From NCBI GenBank assembly GCA_965224675.1, contig CBDDAA010000004.1, forward strand, positions 2,046,001-2,110,000: 64,000 nt of DNA, given 5' to 3'. Source of the DNA: UBA7957 sp965224675. GTDB taxonomy: Bacteria; Pseudomonadota; Gammaproteobacteria; Granulosicoccales; Granulosicoccaceae. The position numbers and the translations under genes are program-made. The notes beneath the pieces are model-generated. The model ran no database searches. It was not told the origin of the DNA and saw only the letters and a program-made list of their open reading frames with translations. This document shows, piece after piece, positions 45,938 to 54,856 of the stretch (positions are counted from its first letter, which is position 1; each line of letters opens with the position of its first letter).

Positions 45938-47797
45938 ATGCTCCAAAAAACTGACTTATGCCAATTAATAAGACTGATTTGTCCACTATTTGTATTCATA
46001 CAGGGGTGCGGTTCTACAGATTCTGAAAGTCAGCAAGCGATAGCTGATCAATATGATATAGCCTCAGGTGTGTCTACCTCTATTAGTGCGGCAGACGGTG
46101 TTCTGGCCAACGATAGCGGTAAGGATCTGCGGGTATCGATTGTTTCAAAACCCCAGCTCGATAATAATTTTAGCCTGAATGAAAACGGATCCTTCACCTA
46201 TCTGGCCAGCGTAGATACAAAACGTACAGACAGCTTTAGTTATAAACTCGCAGGAGCCAGTGAGCCAAATGCCACGGCGACCGTTAATTTAACAATTTTT
46301 CCAGCGCCACAGGTAGCGCCTGACAATTACACAGTTGATGCCGGTCAACTCTTAGCCGTTGTAAACACGGAGGGTGTGCTTGTTAATGACAGTAGTGATC
46401 GGGCAATAACCGCTGAACTGGTGTCTGCACCAACACAATCCAGCCAATTTCAATTTTCATCAGATGGCGCCTTTAACTACCGTTCGACGGCGAATGATGG
46501 TAGCGACAGCTTTTCTTATCGGGTCAGTGATGGTTTGCAGTTCTCCGCACCTGTTGAGGTAAGCATTATAATAAAATCGTTAGTGCTCTCGGGAAATGAT
46601 GACAGTTTTATAGTTGAATCCGGTAAGGCACTTAAGCTCAGTGCTGCAGAAGGTATTTTGCATAATGACAGCGGAATTGCCAATGATGTACGGATCAAGT
46701 TGGTTAAACGAACCGAACACAGTATTGATTTCTCTCTTTCAGAAAAAGGCGATCTGCTCTATCGAACCATTAGCGATAATCAGGCATCTGATAATTTTTC
46801 TTATACCATCAGCAATGATGAAGAGAGTCTGGGGCCATTTAATGTAGAAATAGTGATTGAGCAGCCGCCAATTTCTGCCGAACCTCCCGGTACTTATGAT
46901 CAATGTACTGAATTTCCATTCGGTCAGAGTATCTCCGGACGTATCAGTGCAAATGAGATAACAAATCCATCATTTGAACTACTCAGTCAGCCCAGGCTGG
47001 GTGATTTAGTCGCATTTGATCCATCAACCGGAGACTTCAGTTACCAAAGAAACAGTAGTGCTAGAGGTCAAGACAGTTTTAGTTACAAGGTTTTTGATCA
47101 AAATAACCAATTTATTGCTGATGCATCGCAAGAGTTGATTGCCACACCCTATCGAATCATGCCAGTGGGAGATTCGATCACCTCAGGTGTGGAATTATTT
47201 AATGGTAGTGATGATACACCTGCCTCTAATGTGCGAGTGGGGTACAGAAAGTTTCTCAAAGACAGTCTGGCATCTGCTGGTTATTCGATAGATTTTGTCG
47301 GCAGCCGAAGTGAGGGCTTTGCTGCGGGACTGGCTGACTCTCAACACAATGGATTTCCCGGTCAGGATGACCGCTTTGTCAGGGATAATATACAAACCTG
47401 GTTAAACACCGAGGCGGCAGATATTATCTTGTTACATATAGGCACAAATGGAACTAAAAATCATACTGAGCATATTACCGCAGCGGCAAACACGATTGAT
47501 CAGTGGGAGCAGATAAACAATCCGTTGACGGTCATGATGGCCAGATTAATTCAAAGGACAGATGACCAGACCAACGCAGATAAAATTCTGCTATTTAATA
47601 ATTTGATTGAATCGTTTATATCCAACCGCAAAACAACAGGGGATTCGATTTTCAAAGTCGATCAGTTTAACGCACTGCAGGGCGGTGGATTTCTCAGTGC
47701 TGACAACCTGCATCCAGATTCGATTGGTTATGAGCGCATGTCCGATGAGTGGCGCAGTCGATTGATTGAGACGGGTGTTCTGAAGCGTTGTAAATAG
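45938..47797 (+). CDS. lipoprotein with cadherin-like repeats and C-terminal SGNH hydrolase
   Basis: A 619-residue surface or periplasmic lipoprotein (lipobox FIQGC, Cys24). Residues about 30-395 carry four tandem Big/cadherin-like modules, each with a GVLANDS or similar turn and a closing SFSYKL/SFSYRV strand. The C-terminal domain (about 405-615) is an SGNH/GDSL hydrolase: nucleophile Ser413 in GDSIT, an LLHIGTNG block, and Asp589/His592 in DNLHPD. Such hydrolases deacylate or deacetylate carbohydrates or lipids; the repeats probably bind surfaces or glycans. The DUF364 gene follows 12 bases after its stop. Confidence 0.78.
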   Translation: MLQKTDLCQLIRLICPLFVFIQGCGSTDSESQQAIADQYDIASGVSTSISAADGVLANDSGKDLRVSIVSKPQLDNNFSLNENGSFTYLASVDTKRTDSFSYKLAGASEPNATATVNLTIFPAPQVAPDNYTVDAGQLLAVVNTEGVLVNDSSDRAITAELVSAPTQSSQFQFSSDGAFNYRSTANDGSDSFSYRVSDGLQFSAPVEVSIIIKSLVLSGNDDSFIVESGKALKLSAAEGILHNDSGIANDVRIKLVKRTEHSIDFSLSEKGDLLYRTISDNQASDNFSYTISNDEESLGPFNVEIVIEQPPISAEPPGTYDQCTEFPFGQSISGRISANEITNPSFELLSQPRLGDLVAFDPSTGDFSYQRNSSARGQDSFSYKVFDQNNQFIADASQELIATPYRIMPVGDSITSGVELFNGSDDTPASNVRVGYRKFLKDSLASAGYSIDFVGSRSEGFAAGLADSQHNGFPGQDDRFVRDNIQTWLNTEAADIILLHIGTNGTKNHTEHITAAANTIDQWEQINNPLTVMMARLIQRTDDQTNADKILLFNNLIESFISNRKTTGDSIFKVDQFNALQGGGFLSADNLHPDSIGYERMSDEWRSRLIETGVLKRCK

Positions 47798-47809
47798 GGT
47801 TTTAAATTG

Positions 47810-48649
47810 ATGAGCCTTGCACACGATTATATTGCTCTGGTCGAAACTATTGATAGTTGTATTGAGCTGCCTGCAATAGCTGAGATCCACGTATCAACTG
47901 CAATAAACGGGAACCAGGAGAATGGTAAATTTGCAGTGATGGTGCTTGAAGGCGGTATTGTTGGCTTAACCTATGTCAACCTGGACAATGCACTATTGGA
48001 CCTGCAAACCCGTAGCGAGCGTTATGAATTGATCGGCTGTTCAGCGCGTGAAGTCGCACAATTGTATGCCGGGCATTCGGGATGGCAGCGGGCATTGGGC
48101 ATGGCAGCAATAAATGCAGTCAGTCAGTATGTGTTGAGTAGGAGCGGGTATCGGCTTGCTAAAATGAATAAAACTGTTTCGATGCTGGATTTAAAATCCG
48201 CTGACCGGGTCGGTATGGTGGGATATTTCCCGCCCCTGGTAGAGCAGGTGAGGGCGATGAATATTCCACTCACTGTGATTGAACTTGATCCGGATCGCTT
48301 GCAAAAAGAAGGTCACTTTGAAGTAACATTACACCCTGAGCGATTGTCTACTTGTAATAAAGTACTGTGTACAGCGACAACATTGATTAATCATTCACTG
48401 GATAACATTCTAAGCCATTGTCATCGTGCAGAACGTATAGATCTGTTTGGTCCAACAGCAGGCTGTTTACCTGATCCGCTATTTGCCCGAGGTGTAACCC
48501 TGATCGGTGGCAGCCAAATACAAGACTATGATACTTTTATTGAGCTATGGTCAACCCAGCAACGATGGCGTGAATCAGCATATCGTTATGCGATTCATCG
48601 GGATGACTATCCTGGTATTGAAGCATTGCTCAGCACAATTGATAGTTAG
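47810..48649 (+). CDS. DUF364/DUF4213 protein, putative heavy-metal chelation family
   Basis: A 279-residue cytosolic protein with an enolase-like N-terminal DUF4213 region (about 20-100) and a Rossmann-like DUF364 region (about 120-265), the latter with RVGMVGYFPPLVEQV and LFGPTAGCLPDPLFARGV. The annotation heavy-metal chelation comes from structural work on relatives and is not proven. The ATG at 47810 is preferred over the TTG at 47807. It follows the SGNH gene closely and precedes MmgE/PrpD, perhaps as an operon. Confidence 0.75.
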   Translation: MSLAHDYIALVETIDSCIELPAIAEIHVSTAINGNQENGKFAVMVLEGGIVGLTYVNLDNALLDLQTRSERYELIGCSAREVAQLYAGHSGWQRALGMAAINAVSQYVLSRSGYRLAKMNKTVSMLDLKSADRVGMVGYFPPLVEQVRAMNIPLTVIELDPDRLQKEGHFEVTLHPERLSTCNKVLCTATTLINHSLDNILSHCHRAERIDLFGPTAGCLPDPLFARGVTLIGGSQIQDYDTFIELWSTQQRWRESAYRYAIHRDDYPGIEALLSTIDS

Positions 48650-48697
48650 CAGCCTCTCACTTACTGTAGCCGACAACCCAGGGTAGATGGAGTGCTC

Positions 48698-50041
48698 GTG
48701 TCTGATGCGTATATAACCAAGCAATTTGCTTTATGGAGTCATGAACTCAACCTGAATGATGTTCCTAATGCTGTCGTTATAAACGCACGGCGTGCGATCT
48801 TTGACACAATCGGCGTGATGATTGCGGGAGCAGCGCATCCACTGCTTGACAAGTTGGCCAGTGGATTACCTGTTAAAAAAGGTTGTTGCTCCACTGTGAA
48901 TATTGGGTTGAGCGATGCTGAGACGGCCGCCTTGATCAATGCAACGGCTGCTCATGTCTGGGATTTTGATGATACCAGCTATACGGGTATTATGCATGGT
49001 TCTGCGGTTGTATTACCGATTGTGTTAGCCTTGATAGAAGAATCTGGTGCTAATGAAGATGAGCTCTTCGCTGCCTTTATTGTAGGGTCTGAAATAGCTT
49101 ATACCTTGGCCGATATCTGCACTCATGAGCATTATTTTTCGGGCTGGTGGAGTACGATAACTTTTGGTCTTGTTGGTGGAACAGTGGCGGCCGCTCGAAT
49201 TCTTGGTTTAAGCGAAGAGCAAACCCAACATGCGATCAGCCTTGCCGCTGCCTCAGCCTGTGGTGGCAAGGCTGTGTTTGGCTACGATGCAAAACCTTAT
49301 CTGGTGGGTGATACGGCCAGAAGATCGATAGGTTTTGCTCGTGCTGCGAAGATGGGGTTGTCGGGTCCGTTAGATGCATTTGAAAACACGAATGGCTATT
49401 TTAGCCTTCTGAATAATGGAACCGCACATACAGAGGCGATTGAAACCATTGGTGAACGTTGGCGATTGACGGAGCCAGGTCTTTTACATAAAACAAGTCC
49501 GGTTTGTTCAGCGGCACATGCGGCCATCGAGCAGATGAGATTGATAATGCAACAAGTGGATGTTGACCTAAAAGACATTATTTCAATCCATGCTGAAGTT
49601 CCCACTCTGGTGATGAGAAGCTTGATTTATCCTCAGCCAGTCTCGGTTCAGCAAGCGCAGTTCAGCTTACCTTATGCGCTTGCATGTGCGGCGATGCACG
49701 GTAGCGTGCTTTTAAGTGATTTGACAACAGCGCAGATTAATGCAGATCAGAAAATCGCTTTAATGAAAAAAGTCACGACAATTGAAGCTGAAGACTTATC
49801 GACTGAAAAGATGCGCAGGCGTTATCCAGAGAGTACTCGATTGAGTGTTTATTTTACCGATGGCAGCGTTATTCGCGGGTTTTGTGGTGAGGCATATGGA
49901 ATGCCGCAGCGGCCACTTTCTAATGAAGATTTACAGAAGAAGTTTTCCAGTTGTCTCGAATTTGCCGATCAAATACCGCTTGATAAACCTGTCTTGGACA
50001 AGCCCCTACTTGATCTCGTAGCAGAGTTTTTTCGGTATTAA
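48698..50041 (+). CDS. MmgE/PrpD family protein
   Basis: A 447-residue protein of the MmgE/PrpD superfamily (2-methylcitrate dehydratase, cis-aconitate decarboxylase and relatives). Family blocks are AAHVWDFDDTSYTGIMHGSAVVLP and, near the C-terminus, MRRRYPESTRLSVYFTDG (each seen in shorter conserved pieces). The GTG at 48698 with GGAG 5 bases upstream is preferred to the GTG at 48692. There is no prpB or prpC nearby, so methylcitrate cycling is not supported and the substrate is open. Confidence 0.85.
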   Translation: MSDAYITKQFALWSHELNLNDVPNAVVINARRAIFDTIGVMIAGAAHPLLDKLASGLPVKKGCCSTVNIGLSDAETAALINATAAHVWDFDDTSYTGIMHGSAVVLPIVLALIEESGANEDELFAAFIVGSEIAYTLADICTHEHYFSGWWSTITFGLVGGTVAAARILGLSEEQTQHAISLAAASACGGKAVFGYDAKPYLVGDTARRSIGFARAAKMGLSGPLDAFENTNGYFSLLNNGTAHTEAIETIGERWRLTEPGLLHKTSPVCSAAHAAIEQMRLIMQQVDVDLKDIISIHAEVPTLVMRSLIYPQPVSVQQAQFSLPYALACAAMHGSVLLSDLTTAQINADQKIALMKKVTTIEAEDLSTEKMRRRYPESTRLSVYFTDGSVIRGFCGEAYGMPQRPLSNEDLQKKFSSCLEFADQIPLDKPVLDKPLLDLVAEFFRY

Positions 50042-50101
50042 TATTTGTCCGCAAAATAAGCACCCCATATTATGTCGGTGAAGGGCTACTAGCTGATATT
50101 T

Positions 50102-50312
50102 TAGTGTAGTGTTTCATACAAAGTGGGCATATAGACGAGCCGAGAGAGGTCAGCTGTTAGGCGCGTCCTCGCCGGGTTAGTCACTCTCTATCTCAAGAGG
50201 GCGCAAAGCTTTGCAGTGCTTGAAAAGGGCTAACCATTCCCTGCGCACTGCACCTTACACTCGCGTTTTTACTGGCTTTCTATATACCCACTTTGTATGA
50301 AACACTACACTA
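50102..50312. mobile_element. miniature inverted-repeat element, copy 1
   Basis: A 211-base element with terminal inverted repeats of 33 bases (50102-50134 and 50280-50312) that differ at one position; ends are TAGTGTAGTG and CACTACACTA. It carries no coding frame. The outer TA at each end could be a TA target duplication, as made by IS630/mariner-type transposases. Its interior is homologous, in opposite orientation, to the sequence at 63108-63370. It fills the space between convergent MmgE/PrpD and dehydrogenase genes. Confidence 0.8.
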
Positions 50313-50347
50313 GCCACATTCCCTATTTGTTTTAGCACTACTAACCA

Positions 50348-51397
50348 TTACGCCAGCGTAAGAACAATTTTTCCAGTATGCTGCTTTGTTAGAAAATATT
50401 TTTGAGCATCAATAATTTTTTCTAGTGGAAAAATTTTTGCCACAATGGGAGCAACATTATTTTCTTCTATGTGTGTAATCAAATTGGAAAAAACATCTTT
50501 TTCGGTTATGGTGCAGCCGAAAAAACTTAGATCCTTTAAGTAGAGTGTTCGAACATCGAATTCTACCAATGAACCACCTATAGCCCCGGCAACTGCATAA
50601 CGCCCGAATGGTTTGAGGACATCGAGAAGCGCTGACCAGTGTTTTCCTGCCACCAGATCGATGACAACGTCGATACTGCTGTCTCCGAGAGTTTTAGTCA
50701 CATCGTCTTCTCTTGATAGCACTTCATCTGCCCCAAGGGCCAGCACTTTATCCTTCTTGGAGGCACTGGTTATACCGATAACTCGTGCCCCGCGAATTTT
50801 GGCGAGCTGCACTACCGCAGAACCAACGCCGCCGGATGCGCCCGTTATCAGAACGGTATCATGCGCATCAACCTGGGATTTAACCAGCAGATTCTCAGCA
50901 GTGGAGTATGAGCAGGGAAATGATGCGAGTTCAACATCGCTCAGGCGGCTCTGGATTTTATGAGCATGGCGAGAGGCAACAGTTGTATACTGGGAGAAAC
51001 CACCATCACACTCTGAACCAAAAAACCAAGGGTGGTCCAATACCTTACCTGCCGCTTCCCGGATACAGGGTTCAACAAGAACACGTTCATTGAGCCGGTT
51101 TTGATTGATTTTATCGCCAACAGCTACAATATATCCACATACATCGACACCCTGAATTCTGGGAAAGTAAATAGCCTCACCTGACCAGCTTGCATCACTA
51201 CTGGCGGCGTTATCTTTCGAGTACCATGCAGTTCGGGTATTGATATCTGTATTATTGACTGCGGCAGCCGCAACACGAATCAGGACGTCGTAGGGTCCAG
51301 GGATGGGTATGGGGATATCATCACGAATTTCCAACTTATCAAAATCGCCATGACCTGTTAGATATACACCTTGCATATTCTTTGGCAATGCATTCAT
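50348..51397 (-). CDS. zinc-type alcohol dehydrogenase-like/quinone oxidoreductase family protein
   Basis: Medium-chain dehydrogenase/reductase of 349 residues. A GroES-like N-terminal domain (about 25-140) precedes a Rossmann domain with the cofactor motif GASGGVGSAVVQLAK. The catalytic-zinc cysteine is not evident at the usual GxDxCG position (GVDVCGYI), so it could be a zinc-free NADPH:quinone reductase-like member. The ATG at 51397 follows AAGGTG; an in-frame GTG lies one codon earlier. Confidence 0.85.
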   Translation of the reverse strand: MNALPKNMQGVYLTGHGDFDKLEIRDDIPIPIPGPYDVLIRVAAAAVNNTDINTRTAWYSKDNAASSDASWSGEAIYFPRIQGVDVCGYIVAVGDKINQNRLNERVLVEPCIREAAGKVLDHPWFFGSECDGGFSQYTTVASRHAHKIQSRLSDVELASFPCSYSTAENLLVKSQVDAHDTVLITGASGGVGSAVVQLAKIRGARVIGITSASKKDKVLALGADEVLSREDDVTKTLGDSSIDVVIDLVAGKHWSALLDVLKPFGRYAVAGAIGGSLVEFDVRTLYLKDLSFFGCTITEKDVFSNLITHIEENNVAPIVAKIFPLEKIIDAQKYFLTKQHTGKIVLTLA

Positions 51398-51487
51398 CAC
51401 TTACTCACCTTTTCGTGACTTCACATTACTTTGAGGTCACGGATTGGGGTTAGCTTAATCAAGCTTTATTATTCATTCAGAGCAGCG

Positions 51488-51685
51488 TCAGTTTTTTGCC
51501 CATTTGGAGAAGTTTTCAACAGATTTGCCTTGGCCATCCTCATATCCGGCACTATAGGCTTCGGTCAGGCGTTGTTCCTCACGCTCCGGATGTCCGAGAT
51601 ATCCACCCTCCCAGCCCAGTACGTATTCCGGATCTACACCCAGTTCTTCCATTTTTGTTACGCCGTCGCGGTATTCTTGGTTCAT
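51488..51685 (-). CDS. small conserved hypothetical protein
   Basis: A 65-residue acidic, soluble protein; the ATG at 51685 with upstream GAGGG starts MNQEYRDGVTKMEELGV. The aromatic/Gly-rich centre YVLGWEGGYLGHPEREEQR and the tail AYSAGYEDGQG look conserved, and similar short proteins occur in other proteobacteria, but I cannot name a function. It lies alone between two minus/plus units. Confidence 0.68.
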   Translation of the reverse strand: MNQEYRDGVTKMEELGVDPEYVLGWEGGYLGHPEREEQRLTEAYSAGYEDGQGKSVENFSKWAKN

Positions 51686-52040
51686 GGTTATTACCCTCTG
51701 ATTTTCAATTTGTTCCGTAGTGGATGTCTGTGTGTTTGTGTCTGCGGTACTTGAGCGAATCCGCTTAGGGCAACGCCAGCGATGAGACCTGATTTGAGTC
51801 TTCCGCAAATAAGTATTTGAGTCAATAAAATTATTGATTCAAATATGATCAAACTCAGACCTTTACAGGTGCGCAGCTTACCCAAGCCAGCGTGAGGCCA
51901 GAATATCTCCGTTGGGAGCGTTGTTAATCCCAGAATTTCCCGACTACATAAAGTTTTGTCCTGCCAAGGGGATATGCAGGAACAATGCGCGCCTGTTATT
52001 ATTAGCGTTTTCTAATGCGATTTATTTTCCGGAGATTACA
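51686..52040. other. spacer upstream of the Sel1-MoxR gene series
   Basis: A 355-base divergent spacer. A frame running into the Sel1 gene from 51912 is not used, because the GTG at 52041 has a much better ribosome site. AT-rich sequence near 51810-51855 may hold promoters. Nothing else was seen. Confidence 0.35.
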
Positions 52041-52493
52041 GTGTCCGATGCGATTGACGAATTTGAAATGGAGCTAGCCAGCGGTATGGCGGCTTTTGAG
52101 GCGAAGCATTTTCAACAAGCGGTGCAATTGCTTGCGCCGTTGGCAGAAAAAGGTGATGCGGATGCTCAACATCGCGTTGCAATTATGTACCAAAATGGAT
52201 TGGGTTGTACGGTAAAGCCCGAATTGGCTGAAAAGTGGATGCGTGCAGCAGCTGAACAGGGGCATGCCGTTGCACAGCACGGTTTGGGTTTTATGTATAT
52301 GGAAGGTGACTGTGTTGAAAAGAATGGAGAACAGTCAATCATTTGGTTTACAAAGGCTGCAGAACAGGGCTTGAGCGGATCACAAACAACACTTGCAATG
52401 ATGTATGAGCAAGGGGATCTGGTCACCAAAGATGATGAAAAAGCTCGCTACTGGTACAAAAAGGCAGGATTTGAATCTTCAGAGCACTCATAA
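52041..52493 (+). CDS. Sel1-repeat protein
   Basis: A 150-residue helical repeat protein with about three Sel1-like repeats (A-E-Q-G-H-A-x-A-Q-H-G-L-G-x-M-Y pattern), used in protein-protein contacts. The start is a GTG at 52041 with an excellent GGAG at 6-base spacing. Its stop is immediately followed by the MoxR ATPase ATG (TAA then ATG, no gap), so the two are coupled and may act together. Confidence 0.82.
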   Translation: MSDAIDEFEMELASGMAAFEAKHFQQAVQLLAPLAEKGDADAQHRVAIMYQNGLGCTVKPELAEKWMRAAAEQGHAVAQHGLGFMYMEGDCVEKNGEQSIIWFTKAAEQGLSGSQTTLAMMYEQGDLVTKDDEKARYWYKKAGFESSEHS

Positions 52494-53540
52494 ATGCGAC
52501 CCACTGAACTGCTGTCTGTACTCAATATTGAATATCATGGCGCCAAACAAGGGCATCATACGCCGGTAATGCTTTGGGGGCCGCCGGGGGTCGGTAAGTC
52601 ACAAATGGTGGTGCAGGTCGGGGTTGAAAATCACGTTCCGGTTATCGATATCCGGTTGTCGCAAATGGAACCCAGTGATTTGCGTGGAATTCCTTTTAAA
52701 AACGGTGAGCGTGTTGATTGGGCCGTTCCTTCTTTATTGCCACACCTTGATTTACACGGCGACAGCGGCATTCTTTTTTTGGACGAGATCACCTCGGCTG
52801 CGCCTAGTGTATCTGCCGCTGCCTATCAGTTAATTCTGGACCGTCGATTGGGTGAGTATGAGATTCCCGATGGCTGGGCTATTTTTGCCGCCGGCAATCG
52901 GCAGGGTGATCGCGGGGTTACCTATGCAATGCCCGCACCCCTGGCAAACCGCTTTTCACATTTTGATGTTGAGATTAATCTCGATGACTGGGTGAAATGG
53001 GCTTATAAAAATGGTATCGATGAACGGGTTATCGGGTTTTTACGTTTTCGACCTGAGTTGTTGTTTGATTTTGATCCGGTGCATAATCCGGTGGCATTTC
53101 CGACACCCCGATCCTGGGAGTTTAGTCATCGGGCACTGCAAAAATTTATTGACACGCCTGCGCTATTGTCAGGTGCTCTGCAGGCTTGTGTCGGACCCGC
53201 CGCAGGCATTGAATTACATGCCTATATAAACAGCCTTGATCAACTGCCCGATATTGATGCTATTTTAAAAGGTCAGGATGTGAATGTTCCCAAAGAAATT
53301 GATTTACAGTATGCCGTTGCAGCAGCCCTGGTCGGGCGGGCGATAAAGGCAGGTGAATCTGAACATGCCTCGCAGGTTTACGGGCATATTCTTGATTACG
53401 CGGGAAAGTTTCGTCAGCGTGAAATGGGGGTCATGCTGGTATCAGATATGCACCGTGTTATTGGTCAGGATTTATTTAAAGTTGCGCAATTTAATCGCTG
53501 GGCAGAAAAAATCGCAGACATTATGTTATACGATCAGTAA
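52494..53540 (+). CDS. MoxR-family AAA+ ATPase
   Basis: AAA+ ATPase of 348 residues with Walker A GPPGVGKS (29-36), Walker B ILFLDEIT (Asp97, Glu98) and a sensor-1-type FAAGNRQGD. MoxR ATPases act with VWA-domain partners as chaperones for metal-centre or complex maturation. The next gene encodes exactly such a partner, 14 bases downstream. The segment IDIRLSQMEPSDLRGIPF is typical of the branch paired with DUF2201-type proteins. Confidence 0.9.
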   Translation: MRPTELLSVLNIEYHGAKQGHHTPVMLWGPPGVGKSQMVVQVGVENHVPVIDIRLSQMEPSDLRGIPFKNGERVDWAVPSLLPHLDLHGDSGILFLDEITSAAPSVSAAAYQLILDRRLGEYEIPDGWAIFAAGNRQGDRGVTYAMPAPLANRFSHFDVEINLDDWVKWAYKNGIDERVIGFLRFRPELLFDFDPVHNPVAFPTPRSWEFSHRALQKFIDTPALLSGALQACVGPAAGIELHAYINSLDQLPDIDAILKGQDVNVPKEIDLQYAVAAALVGRAIKAGESEHASQVYGHILDYAGKFRQREMGVMLVSDMHRVIGQDLFKVAQFNRWAEKIADIMLYDQ

Positions 53541-53554
53541 GTTAGAATCCGGTT

Positions 53555-54826
53555 ATGGAACACTTAACTGATAAACAAATTGAGGATAAAATCAGCGCTG
53601 CCCGCACCCGTCTGATACTCGATAAACCCTTTCTTGGTGCGCTTGTATTACGCCTGCCAATCGAGGAAGCTGATCCATCCTGGTGTCGCACGGTAGGCAC
53701 TGATGCGCGAAAATTTTTCTATAATCGTGATTACATCTCAGCACTTCGAGCAGATGAAATGCAATTTGTGATGGCGCATGAGGCACTGCATTGTGCCTTA
53801 TTGCATTTCTCTCGGCGTCAAAACAGAGTTAAAAACCGCTGGGATCTTGCCTGCGATTATGCCATTAATCCGATACTGCTTGCGGATGGCCTCATACCAC
53901 CTCCTGAGGTTATGGTGATGCAGGAATTCGAAGGCATGACGGCTGAGGAAATCTATCCTTGTATTGATAATCAAGAGGGTGAAACCTTTGATCAGCACCT
54001 ATACGACGGTAATGAGCAAGGTACTGAGGGCGAGTCTGGTAAACAACAGGAAAGTGAACTTAAGCAAAACCAACAACCCCATCACGGTGAGGGTGATGCG
54101 CAAGCACAAAACTCTCAAATCAGGCAACAGCCACAGAATGCCAATGCTGATAATAATACAGAGGTTAGCCAACCACCGCCTTTAACAGAGCAGGAAAAAC
54201 AGCAACTCTCAGTGCAGTGGCAGCAACGTCTTGCCGGCGCAGCTCAGCAGGCCAAACAGGCTGGGAAACTGGGTGAAGAAATGGCCAGACTGGTGGATTT
54301 GCTACTGCAACCTCAGTTACCGTGGCAAATGTTATTGTCCCGATTTGTCAGCCAGAAGGCCCGTGAAGATTATAGCTACACACGTCCATCAAGCCGTCGT
54401 GGTGACCCTGCAGTATTTCCAAGCCTGCGCAGTAATGAATTAAATGTCGCCGTGGCTCTGGATATAAGCGGCTCGGTATCGGATAAGGAAATCTCTGAAT
54501 TTATTTCTGAAGTCAATGCGATCAAGGGCTATCTTCGAGCACGCATTTTATTGTTGCTATGTGACGCACAATTGGCAGAAGACGAACCTCAGATTTTTGA
54601 ATATTGGGAAGATTTTTCCATACCGCGACAGATTACCGGAGGTGGCGGCACCGATTTTCGTCCAGTTTTTGATTGTCTCAATCAACAAGATACACAGCCT
54701 GATATATTGCTCTACTTTACTGACGCGAAGGGCAAATTTCCCAGCCGGGAACCTACTTGGCCTACACTGTGGTTAGTTAAAGGCAGTACGCCTATTCCTT
54801 TCGGTCAGCGCATTCAATTAAATTGA
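53555..54826 (+). CDS. VWA-like protein with N-terminal putative metallopeptidase domain
   Basis: A 423-residue protein. The N-terminal domain (about 10-140) has HEALH (His75, Glu76, His79), an HExxH zinc site as in DUF2201_N. A low-complexity Gln/Glu/Asn-rich linker spans about 145-215. The C-terminal VWA-like domain has a MIDAS-type DISGSVS, then TGGGGTDFRPVF and FTDAKG. It is the partner of the upstream MoxR ATPase. Whether the peptidase is active is unknown. Confidence 0.85.
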   Translation: MEHLTDKQIEDKISAARTRLILDKPFLGALVLRLPIEEADPSWCRTVGTDARKFFYNRDYISALRADEMQFVMAHEALHCALLHFSRRQNRVKNRWDLACDYAINPILLADGLIPPPEVMVMQEFEGMTAEEIYPCIDNQEGETFDQHLYDGNEQGTEGESGKQQESELKQNQQPHHGEGDAQAQNSQIRQQPQNANADNNTEVSQPPPLTEQEKQQLSVQWQQRLAGAAQQAKQAGKLGEEMARLVDLLLQPQLPWQMLLSRFVSQKAREDYSYTRPSSRRGDPAVFPSLRSNELNVAVALDISGSVSDKEISEFISEVNAIKGYLRARILLLLCDAQLAEDEPQIFEYWEDFSIPRQITGGGGTDFRPVFDCLNQQDTQPDILLYFTDAKGKFPSREPTWPTLWLVKGSTPIPFGQRIQLN

Positions 54827-54856
54827 GTTTAACGATGCAGGCATCAGGTAATTCCC

